From Promethearchaeota archaeon (lineage in GTDB: Archaea; Asgardarchaeota; Lokiarchaeia; Sigynarchaeales; SOKP01): DNA of 7,362 bases. The DNA lies in assembly GCA_004524425.1 (NCBI GenBank), contig SDNN01000144.1:1-7362 (forward strand). The letters are read 5' to 3'. Numbering within the stretch: position 1 is the stretch's first letter; the number at the start of each line of letters is the position of its first letter. Below the pieces are notes generated by a model. It saw nothing but the letters and a program-made list of their open reading frames with translations, did not search any database and was not told the DNA's origin. Below are positions 1 through 5,677 of this stretch, piece after piece. The position numbers and the translations under genes are program-made.

Positions 1-30
1 ATTCAAAACTAAAATATATGGTTTTTAAAG

Positions 31-666
31 ATGGTAACTGAAGCAAGCCAAATAGCTTTAAGCAATTTAAGAGTTACTGATAACCTTCAATGGTACGTCA
101 TTCCATTGCTTATCATTATCGTATATATTTATAATACAGAAATGGAAAAGGGAAATCATGAGGCGGTGTATTTAGGGATTTATTGGTTCTGCATCTGTGG
201 AGTCGTGCTTGAGATTGTGAATGCGCTTGTTCTATATTTCACGCACCATTCTGCCTTATGGACAACCCCGAGCAATTCAGCTTATATAATTTACGTGGGT
301 TGGAATATAGAAATTGCCTTTCTAGCGGCTTTAATTGGATTGATGAATGCTAAAGCCTTGCCAGAGGATAAGAATGAGAAGATTTTTGGAATCCCTAATC
401 GTATTTTTCTTCCTATAATGTGGGGGATTCAGGGAGTAGTTGTTGAGATTATTTTAAATTTAGCGGGCATACTTGTTTGGGAGTATTGGTTTTGGAGATG
501 GCCCCATATTTATTTTATTTTAATTTGGTGGACAATTCCAGGATTCGTCCTCGCATGGCTACATGATAATTTAAATCTTAATAACAAAAAAAAATTAGCA
601 GGGGTAAGCGCGCTCATCGCACTATGCTTTCATGTCATATTTGCAGTCATATTACAGTGGGTTTAA
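31..666 (+). CDS. Six-helix integral membrane protein, function unknown
   Basis: I do not recognise a characterised family for this 211-residue protein. It is almost entirely hydrophobic, with six likely membrane helices near residues 22-35, 46-70, 84-106, 125-149, 158-177 and 189-210. The basic loops (106-124 with K108, K114, K117 and R124; 182-189 with KKK) fall on the same side, so by the positive-inside rule both termini should face outside. Polar residues recur inside helices: E61 and N64, N92 and E94, E139 and N143. The third inter-helix loop is rich in aromatics (residues 150-158, several W, then H159). There is no signal peptide and no known catalytic motif. The ATG is the first possible start after an in-frame TAA at 10-12. 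No Shine-Dalgarno is seen, so translation may be leaderless. The gene converges on the transporter 117 bp downstream. A small transporter, channel or membrane-bound sensor is possible, but nothing in the sequence decides. The gene itself is well supported by its length and hydrophobicity pattern. Confidence -1.
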   Translation: MVTEASQIALSNLRVTDNLQWYVIPLLIIIVYIYNTEMEKGNHEAVYLGIYWFCICGVVLEIVNALVLYFTHHSALWTTPSNSAYIIYVGWNIEIAFLAALIGLMNAKALPEDKNEKIFGIPNRIFLPIMWGIQGVVVEIILNLAGILVWEYWFWRWPHIYFILIWWTIPGFVLAWLHDNLNLNNKKKLAGVSALIALCFHVIFAVILQWV

Positions 667-742
667 ACTCAAATTATTATAAAGTTAAATTTTACATGAC
701 CAATTCAAAATTTCTATTTATTTTAAATTCTAATTATTATAT

Positions 743-756
743 AAAAAAAAAGAAAA
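743..756 (-). terminator. T-tract transcription end of the transporter gene
   Basis: On the minus strand this reads TTTT, C, then nine T, starting about 28 bases past the transporter stop codon. Archaeal RNA polymerase terminates at T-rich tracts on the non-template strand without needing a strong hairpin, and none is evident here. The convergent gene at 31-666 has only a weaker T-rich stretch (about 706-724) in its own direction. The site lies within the 117-bp convergent gap, which contains nothing else I can identify. Confidence -1.
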
Positions 757-783
757 GATAGAACCTTTATTGGTAAATAAAAA

Positions 784-2211
784 TTAAAGATTTAATTCTT
801 CTAGTTTTGCTTTAATTATAGAAGTTTTCTCAGGTGTCAAGTCATAAAGCTTCCAGAAAACCAATAATCCCGCGATCATGAGAATCGATGGAACTATCGC
901 CATCTGAATTCTCAATCCTAAAATTGCTAGCGGAGTTTGAGTCGCTGAACCTGGCTCGAATCCCGTTAGAATGTGGATTAAAGCAAAAGTAAGAGCTTGA
1001 ATTATCAACGCGATCCTCGCAAAAAATACCCTAACACCCATATAGAAACCTTCCTGCCGGAATCCATTTTCTACTATGGCCTCATCGACTACATCGGCTA
1101 ATATTGGATTTGTCATTAGCCAAAAACCAATCAACCCAACGCCAACAAAAGCAGCTGTAATTAAAGCACCGATAAATGTGTCTACGAATAAAAATGGAAG
1201 AGTTACTATAGATAATATAAAACCACCTGTTAAGAATATCTTTTTATTACTTTTCTTCATCGCAAGTTTAGCCCAAATTGGTACCGAAACCAGACCAGCT
1301 AAAATATACCCTATTAAGATATAGGATTCAATGATAGCTTCTTCTTTTAAAATAAATCTCACCAAGTATGGTATAGACCCCAAGAGTAATGCGATGGTTG
1401 CTTGATAAGCAGTAAACAAAATAAGATAAGCTATGAAGCTTCTCTGCTTTACACAAATCTTAATCAACTTGAAAAAGCTTACTCTTTCCATGTTCTCATA
1501 AACTTCAAAATGACGTTCAATCATGGATTTGTCTTCGCGGATTCCATAAATTTGGAGTATAATTAAAACAACTCCTATTATGCTAAAAATAATCCCCATG
1601 GTGATAAATGAAGAACGATTTCCATACACAATGATCATTGGAGGCACCACAGCACCCAAAACCGTGCCAAAAATTCCTAAAGCAACTTCAAAACTGGATA
1701 AACGTAGTCTTTGGTCATTTTTTCTAAATTTATCCGGGATCAATCCGTTATAATTCGTATCAAAGGTAGAAAAGAAAAGATCAAACAAGCAAATAGTAGA
1801 TAAAAGCCATAAGAATATGAACAGCCAGTCAGTATTCGGATCCAATTCAGGTACGGCAAAAATCAATAAAAAACTCAGAGAGGTACCAATTCCACCGGCA
1901 ATTATCCAAAGAAAACGTTTTCCATATCTCCTCCAAAAGCTTCGGGGTTTATCGGCAATATATCCTATTAATGGATCATTTATCATGTTCCATACTGCGT
2001 ATAAAATGAAAGCCAGAGCAATCAGCCCTGTTGCGAGTCCTACTTCATTTTCAAAAAAATCAAACACTCTAACTCCAAATGCTGCAACAAATAACTCAAT
2101 GAAAAGGTCTCCGAAAGCAAAAGAGAAAAAAACCAGAAGAGGTATCTTCTCTGGTGTTTTAGAATTAGATTTAGTAGCTACTGAACTTTCATTAGGTGAC
2201 TTTTCATTCAA
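784..2211 (-). CDS. MFS transporter of the GPH (MelB-like) cation symporter family
   Basis: This 475-residue protein should have twelve helices in the cell membrane, with a long central loop near residues 225-255, as in the glycoside-pentoside-hexuronide family (about 450-500 residues). These carriers move sugars or sugar-like solutes with H+, Na+ or Li+. The signature after helix 2 is clear: N78-D79-P80-L-I-G83 then A-D87, followed by W92-R-R-Y-G-K-R. Aligning by eye to MelB recalled from memory, D19 corresponds to E39, W54 to W74, D59 to D79 and D124 to D151, so the acidic pocket is largely kept. MelB D55 is replaced by N75 and the sugar-stacking W128 by N155, so the cation and substrate probably differ from melibiose/Na+. 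The start is TTG at 2211, the only good start after an in-frame TGA at 2218-2220, and it has GTGA six bases upstream. The gene is transcribed divergently from the kinase genes. The family is confident; the substrate is unknown, and uptake of a sugar, a uronate or another organic solute is possible. Confidence -1.
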   Translation of the reverse strand: MNEKSPNESSVATKSNSKTPEKIPLLVFFSFAFGDLFIELFVAAFGVRVFDFFENEVGLATGLIALAFILYAVWNMINDPLIGYIADKPRSFWRRYGKRFLWIIAGGIGTSLSFLLIFAVPELDPNTDWLFIFLWLLSTICLFDLFFSTFDTNYNGLIPDKFRKNDQRLRLSSFEVALGIFGTVLGAVVPPMIIVYGNRSSFITMGIIFSIIGVVLIILQIYGIREDKSMIERHFEVYENMERVSFFKLIKICVKQRSFIAYLILFTAYQATIALLLGSIPYLVRFILKEEAIIESYILIGYILAGLVSVPIWAKLAMKKSNKKIFLTGGFILSIVTLPFLFVDTFIGALITAAFVGVGLIGFWLMTNPILADVVDEAIVENGFRQEGFYMGVRVFFARIALIIQALTFALIHILTGFEPGSATQTPLAILGLRIQMAIVPSILMIAGLLVFWKLYDLTPEKTSIIKAKLEELNL

Positions 2212-2217
2212 ATTCGC

Positions 2218-2221
2218 TCAC
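2218..2221 (-). promoter_or_regulatory. Weak Shine-Dalgarno (GTGA) deciding the TTG start of the transporter
   Basis: On the minus strand GTGA (2221-2218) precedes the TTG (2211-2209) by six bases and matches the GGTGA part of the archaeal anti-SD complement. Its TGA is also an in-frame stop that closes an apparent ATG AAC ACG start at 2229-2221. The upstream ATG therefore cannot be used unless that stop is read through or is a sequencing error. Confidence -1.
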
Positions 2222-2303
2222 GTGTTCATTCTATAATTTGAAATTTAATTAATTGAGAATGAAAATTATTTAATTTTTTTAACTATTTTGGTAAAATTGA
2301 AAT

Positions 2304-2312
2304 GTTTATAAA
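2304..2312 (-). promoter_or_regulatory. TATA-like box for the transporter gene
   Basis: The minus strand reads TTTATAAAC here after a run of T, close to the archaeal TATA consensus, about 93 bases before the TTG start. Transcription would begin some 25 bases downstream, giving a leader of roughly 65 bases. In sequence this AT-rich, TATA-like strings are frequent, so the assignment is tentative. Confidence -1.
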
Positions 2313-2388
2313 AATGACCGAATCAAAATTTTGCTGAGGTTATTATACAGTTCCTATTATCTTTGATAATTTCATTCGAATTTCATAA

Positions 2389-2408
2389 ATGGGTGATGCA
2401 ATACCCAT
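2389..2408. repeat. Short hairpin ATGGGT / ACCCAT
   Basis: Perfect 6-bp arms at 2389-2394 and 2403-2408, extendable by one G-T pair, enclose an 8-base span. Its G/C content stands out in a region that is otherwise nearly all A and T. It lies upstream of the transporter promoter. It could be an operator or an RNA structure; the role is unknown. Confidence -1.
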
Positions 2409-2472
2409 AGATTTATTATAAATAGACATTAGAGAGAGCAATATTTTAGATATAGAATGCAATTTCCTTTTT

Positions 2473-2516
2473 ATAAACTTAAGATATTTAAAAATGGTTG
2501 ATACTGATAAGTTTAT
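2473..2516. repeat. Nine-bp inverted repeat with overlapping alternative pairing
   Basis: ATAAACTTA (2473-2481) is exactly complementary in reverse to TAAGTTTAT (2508-2516), with 26 bases between. A second exact pairing, TAAGATA (2480-2486) with TATCTTA (2514-2520), shares bases with the first, so the two folds exclude each other. In AT-rich DNA such matches can be accidental. It lies about 170 bases upstream of the kinase start. Confidence -1.
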
Positions 2517-2575
2517 CTTAGCAATGATTTACCGAATTTGATCGTTTAAATTATATTTGAAAAAACTAATCCTTC

Positions 2576-2603
2576 AACCTCAATTTATAGAAAATTATAA
2601 ATA
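2576..2603 (+). promoter_or_regulatory. Candidate promoter of the first kinase gene with AACCTCAA motif
   Basis: AACCTCAA (2576-2583) is followed directly by TTTATAG, and a second TATA-like string, TTATAAATA, lies at 2595-2603 behind GAAAA. Transcription from either box would give a leader of roughly 55-75 bases. The same octamer sits at 5585-5592 before a TATA-like box upstream of the second kinase-like gene, which argues that it is a real promoter element. Which TATA string is used cannot be told from sequence. Confidence -1.
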
Positions 2604-2671
2604 AGTATAAAAAAAATTTTTAAAATTAGATAATATACCTATATTTTATTTAGAAAAAAATACACGCGTTA

Positions 2672-2677
2672 AGGGGA
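2672..2677 (+). promoter_or_regulatory. Ribosome binding site AGGGGA supporting a TTG start
   Basis: AGGGGA lies exactly six bases before the TTG at 2684. The frame is open from 2654 (TAG at 2651-2653) with no ATG or GTG before the TTG, and the next in-frame ATG is codon 39, inside the first domain. The nearby ATG at 2679 is out of frame and stops after two codons. The second sensor gene has the same motif at the same distance. Confidence -1.
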
Positions 2678-2683
2678 AATGCT

Positions 2684-5437
2684 TTGAGTAAAGCAAGGAC
2701 AAGTTCTTCCGTATTTGAAGGTAAGGGTAAGATACTTTTCGATGATCTTCCCATTCCATGTTTCGCATGGAAGGTTGATAAAAATGATTTAATACTCATG
2801 GATTTTAATGGTGCAGCTCATGAGTTTTCTAATGGAAATATTGAAAAATATCTTAATGTAAAAGCCACGGAGTTATATGACGATCAACCAGAGATCTTAG
2901 AAGATTTGAGAAAATGTGCTCGCGAAAAATCTAAATTCTACAAGGAATTGAGATGTAAATTTAAATTCGTCAATTCAGAGAAGTACATGAGCATTAATTA
3001 TGGATTTATACCGCCTGATATAGTTATTGTACATGTTAATGATATTACTGAAAAAAAACTAGCAGAAAAAAAATCTAAGGAGCTAGAAACGAGTTTAAGC
3101 AAATCAGAAGAAAATCTAAGAAAAATAAATGAGGAGTTAAAAAATAGGATATCCGTAAAAATTAAAGAATTAAAAGAATCACAAGAGAAATATCGGCTGC
3201 TATCAGAAAATGCAAATGACATTATAGGAATTCTCAATGAGAAATATGAAATTGAACATGTAAATGAACATGCTTTAAAAAGAATATCGGGTTATGAATT
3301 AGGAGATGTGCTAGGAAAGAATACCTTACAGTTCCTGCATCCCAAGGATGTAAAAGTAGCAGTTAAAGGTTTAGAAATTGGTAAGGAACTCGGAGAAGGA
3401 TTGATCGATTTACGATTTAGATTGAGAGATGGAAGCTTCAAATGGTTTGAATGTTCTGGAAAAACTTTTAGAGATATAAATGACATAACTAAAGGAATTA
3501 TCATTTTAAGAGATATCTCAGATCGTAAAGATGCAGAAATGAAACTTAAGGAGTCAGAAGAGAAATTTCGATTAATAGCTGAAAATTCCGATGATTTAAT
3601 CCGAGTACGTAATGATAAATATCAGATTGAATATATCAACGAAAAAGCTCATAAAAAGCTATTAGGTTATTCCAAAGAAGATTTAATGCGAAGAGCTAAA
3701 AAATCACTGAGACATCCAGACGAATATAAACAAGTGAACCAATTTTTAAGAGATATCACCAAAAAGGGAGAAGCTTCTCAAGAAGGACGCTTGTTACATA
3801 AAGAAGGATACTGGAAATGGTTCGATATTAGAGCGAAATTGTATCAAGATCATAATAAAGAATGGAAAGGGTTAATCATATCAAGAGACATAACCAAAAA
3901 AAAACAAGCAGAATTAAGATTAAAAGAATCTGAAACGAAATATCGCCTTATTTCTGAAAATGCTAACGATCTCATCTCGATGTTTTCATTAGTTAGGGGA
4001 AGGATCATCTTTTCATACATAAATGAAAAAGTACATGAAAAACTTTTAGGATACGTTAAAGACGATATGATTGGAAAAAAATTAATAACTTTTCTCCATC
4101 CCGATGAAATTGATTCAATCATACATTACATAAAGCATAATTGGAAAAAGGGAAAAGGTAAGAAGGTTTTGAGATTAAAAAAGAAAAATGGAGATTTTGG
4201 TTGGTTCGAGGCGTATGGGACAGCTTTCAGAGATGCCAACGGGAAACTAATAGGCGTTACCATATCGAGAGATATCACTCAAAAAATACAAGATGAAAAG
4301 AAATTAAAAGAATCGGAAGAGAGATATAGATTGATTTTGGAAAATTCGGGAATAGTAGTCTGGAGTACGGATATGAATTTAAATTTAACTTATGTTAGTC
4401 CTACAAGTCCAAAAATTTTAGGTTATGACGTCGATGAGGTAATGAAATGGTCAATTAACGATAGAACCACTAAAGATTCACTTAAAAAAATGGCTAAAAT
4501 ATTTAAAGATGAGATGAAAGCGGAAAGAAAAAAGGAAAAGGATTTGTACCGTTCACGCACTTTTGAAATCGACCAAATTCATAAGAATGGTTCCATCGTT
4601 CCTTCAGAAATCACATTTACGTTTCTACGCGATGAAAATCAAAAAGCAATTGGAATATTAGGAATGACACGAGACATTAGTGATCGAAAACAAGCTGAGC
4701 AAAAATTAAAAGAATCTGAGAAAAGATATAAAGAAGCATTTGATAGGGCTAATTTTTATAGAGATTTGTTTGCCCATGATATAAATAACATACTCCAAAT
4801 CATAAATTCATCAACTGAACTCATTTCTCTTCAGATTGGAGAGCTTAAAAAATTTATTGATATTAAGAATATCATCACCTTGATAAAAAGCCAAATATTA
4901 AGAGCAAGAAAGCTCGTGAACAACGTGAATACTCTCACAGAACTAGAAGAGAAGAAAAAACCGGTGAAATTAACTGAAATGTGCGAATTATTGAACAATT
5001 CCATCAAATATGTAAAAAGTATATACTATGATAGGAAAATAGAATTTCAAATTAATTCTAGCTGGAAGCGTATTTTCATTGAAGCAAATGAATTATTACA
5101 GGATGTTTTTGATAATGTGTTGACTAATGCGATTAAATATAACGACAGTGATTTAGTAAAGATTTCAATTAGAATTTCTAGAATTCAAAAAAATGATAAA
5201 TACATGATTAAATTGGAATTTCTTGATAATGGAATAGGGATAATAGATGAGCATAAAGAGACTATTTTCAAAAGAGGTCATAGAAAATATAAAGGTCAGA
5301 AAGGAATGGGACTAGGCTTATCCTTGGTGAAGAAAATAATTGATAGTTATGATGGAGATATATGGGTTGAGAATAGAATTGAAGGAGATTATTCACAAGG
5401 AAGTAATTTCATCATTTTACTTTCGGAAGCAGATTAA
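2684..5437 (+). CDS. Soluble multi-PAS sensor histidine kinase
   Basis: This 917-residue cytoplasmic kinase has no membrane helix or signal peptide. Domains in order are: a divergent N-terminal PAS-like domain (about 17-123), a lysine/glutamate-rich coiled coil (124-165), four PAS domains with PAC-type ends (about 167-285, 293-410, 418-536 and 546-670), a HisKA-like helix pair (about 676-760) and an HATPase domain (about 795-916). The phospho-acceptor is H698 in FAHDINN. D699 and N702 fit the D-x-x-N pattern that supports phosphatase activity in many kinases, so it may both add and remove phosphate. ATP-site motifs are intact: N811 and N815 (N box), D848-N-G-I-G852 (G1), F862 (F box) and G874-M-G-L-G-L (G2). 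No cofactor-binding residue can be assigned to any PAS domain, so the signal is unknown. No receiver or response regulator is nearby. The start is TTG, with AGGGGA six bases before it. The first residues and the N-terminal domain match the next gene. Kinase assignment is firm; pathway and ligand are unknown. Confidence -1.
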   Translation: MSKARTSSSVFEGKGKILFDDLPIPCFAWKVDKNDLILMDFNGAAHEFSNGNIEKYLNVKATELYDDQPEILEDLRKCAREKSKFYKELRCKFKFVNSEKYMSINYGFIPPDIVIVHVNDITEKKLAEKKSKELETSLSKSEENLRKINEELKNRISVKIKELKESQEKYRLLSENANDIIGILNEKYEIEHVNEHALKRISGYELGDVLGKNTLQFLHPKDVKVAVKGLEIGKELGEGLIDLRFRLRDGSFKWFECSGKTFRDINDITKGIIILRDISDRKDAEMKLKESEEKFRLIAENSDDLIRVRNDKYQIEYINEKAHKKLLGYSKEDLMRRAKKSLRHPDEYKQVNQFLRDITKKGEASQEGRLLHKEGYWKWFDIRAKLYQDHNKEWKGLIISRDITKKKQAELRLKESETKYRLISENANDLISMFSLVRGRIIFSYINEKVHEKLLGYVKDDMIGKKLITFLHPDEIDSIIHYIKHNWKKGKGKKVLRLKKKNGDFGWFEAYGTAFRDANGKLIGVTISRDITQKIQDEKKLKESEERYRLILENSGIVVWSTDMNLNLTYVSPTSPKILGYDVDEVMKWSINDRTTKDSLKKMAKIFKDEMKAERKKEKDLYRSRTFEIDQIHKNGSIVPSEITFTFLRDENQKAIGILGMTRDISDRKQAEQKLKESEKRYKEAFDRANFYRDLFAHDINNILQIINSSTELISLQIGELKKFIDIKNIITLIKSQILRARKLVNNVNTLTELEEKKKPVKLTEMCELLNNSIKYVKSIYYDRKIEFQINSSWKRIFIEANELLQDVFDNVLTNAIKYNDSDLVKISIRISRIQKNDKYMIKLEFLDNGIGIIDEHKETIFKRGHRKYKGQKGMGLGLSLVKKIIDSYDGDIWVENRIEGDYSQGSNFIILLSEAD
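3164..4741 (+). repeat. Five repeated PAS-linker segments (period about 125-134 codons)
   Basis: A linker of the form K-L-K-E-S-E-E-K-Y-R-L recurs at residues 161, 287, 412, 540 and 674 of the kinase, starting near 3164, 3542, 3917, 4301 and 4703. In the DNA, variants of AAATTAAAAGAATC repeat. The first three copies are each followed by an (I/L)(S/A)ENxxDxI motif that opens a PAS domain; the fourth has ILENS, and the last leads into the phospho-acceptor helix. This points to internal duplication of PAS-plus-linker units. These are coding repeats, not a mobile or CRISPR array. Confidence -1.
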
Positions 5438-5492
5438 AAATAATTATATTTTAATATGTCAAAAGAAGATTTGTAATGATTTATATTCTATA

Positions 5493-5527
5493 AATGACAC
5501 TCTAAGTTCTAATCTGAGAGTGCCATT
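5493..5527 (+). terminator. Imperfect hairpin downstream of the first kinase, possible terminator
   Basis: The arms AATGACACTCTAAG (5493-5506) and CTGAGAGTGCCATT (5514-5527) pair at 12 of 14 positions around a 7-base loop. The core CACTCT/AGAGTG is perfect. It begins 55 bases past the kinase stop, and TTACTCATTATTTTC follows. Archaea do not usually need a hairpin to terminate, so it could instead protect the 3' end of the message or act as an RNA structure. The structure is clear; its role is inferred. Confidence -1.
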
Positions 5528-5556
5528 ACTCATTATTTTCATGAAATAAATTTTGG

Positions 5557-5583
5557 ATGAATTAATTTTAAATTATAATTCAT
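5557..5583. repeat. Eight-bp inverted repeat upstream of the second sensor gene
   Basis: ATGAATTA (5557-5564) and TAATTCAT (5576-5583) are exact reverse complements with 11 bases between, a spacing that would suit a dimeric regulator about one helical turn or more apart. It ends two bases before the AACCTCAA motif. The arms are nearly all A and T, so chance is a serious alternative. Confidence -1.
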
Positions 5584-5584
5584 A

Positions 5585-5610
5585 AACCTCAACTATAAAA
5601 GAAATTTCTT
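5585..5610 (+). promoter_or_regulatory. Candidate promoter of the second sensor gene with palindrome
   Basis: AACCTCAA (5585-5592) abuts CTATAAAA (5593-5600), a good TATA-like box. A perfect 12-bp palindrome, AAGAAATTTCTT (5599-5610), overlaps its downstream edge. Transcription would begin near 5620, giving a leader of about 58 bases before the GTG. A protein bound at the palindrome would sit between the TATA box and the start site, the usual position for repression in archaea. The octamer is shared with the first kinase promoter. It suggests a separate promoter for this gene rather than only read-through. Confidence -1.
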
Positions 5611-5665
5611 AAATTATCAATTTAAATTTGACCTTTTAATTGCCATAATTTTTTAACTTTATAAT

Positions 5666-5671
5666 AGGGGA
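5666..5671 (+). promoter_or_regulatory. Ribosome binding site AGGGGA supporting a GTG start
   Basis: AGGGGA ends six bases before the GTG at 5678, the same motif and spacing as the first kinase. A TAA at 5675-5677 directly precedes the GTG in frame, so no longer protein is possible and the start is essentially fixed. Confidence -1.
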
Positions 5672-5677
5672 TAGTAA

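Larger units (their letters stand above)
2212..2683. other. Divergent intergenic region between transporter and kinase genes
   Basis: These 472 AT-rich bases carry the promoters of both flanking genes, and I see no convincing gene in them. The longest notable frame is 28 codons on the minus strand (2343-2429), without a ribosome-binding site. Contents are a TATA-like box for the transporter (2304-2312), an AACCTCA motif on the minus strand (2335-2341), a short GC-containing hairpin (2389-2408), a 9-bp inverted repeat (2473-2516), an AACCTCAA motif abutting a TATA-like stretch (2576-2603), and an A/T run at 2607-2622. The region is long for an archaeal divergent promoter, so it could hold regulator sites or an unrecognised small RNA. 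Nothing in it decides between these. Confidence -1.

Noticed and set aside
18..41. Seven-codon frame starting at ATG 18 ahead of the first gene
   Set aside because: It has no ribosome-binding site and simply overlaps the start of the membrane protein in another frame.
1076..2236. Open frames on the plus strand at 1076-1324 and 1817-2236
   Set aside because: They lie antisense to the transporter, whose protein has clear helices and family motifs; the antisense translations show no domain.
2343..2429. 28-codon open frame on the minus strand upstream of the transporter (ATG to TAA)
   Set aside because: No ribosome-binding site, no recognisable motif, and a length expected by chance. It could at most be a leader peptide if transcription starts farther upstream.
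2494..2541. 15-codon plus-strand frame in the divergent region that looks like a protein start
   Set aside because: It is too short, has no Shine-Dalgarno, and the downstream frames show no continuation that would indicate a broken gene.
2998..4122. Minus-strand open frames inside the first kinase (2998-3237, 3292-3504, 3850-4122)
   Set aside because: They recur at similar positions in the PAS repeats because the repeated coding DNA leaves the same antisense frames open.
3164..4741. Regular short repeats suggesting a CRISPR-like or satellite array
   Set aside because: The copies differ from each other, are about 375-400 bases apart, stay in frame and encode PAS linkers.
5340..5549. 69-codon plus-strand frame overlapping the 3' end of the first kinase
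   Set aside because: Its first half overlaps the conserved end of the HATPase in another frame, and its second half runs through the hairpin region; no domain or ribosome-binding site is seen.
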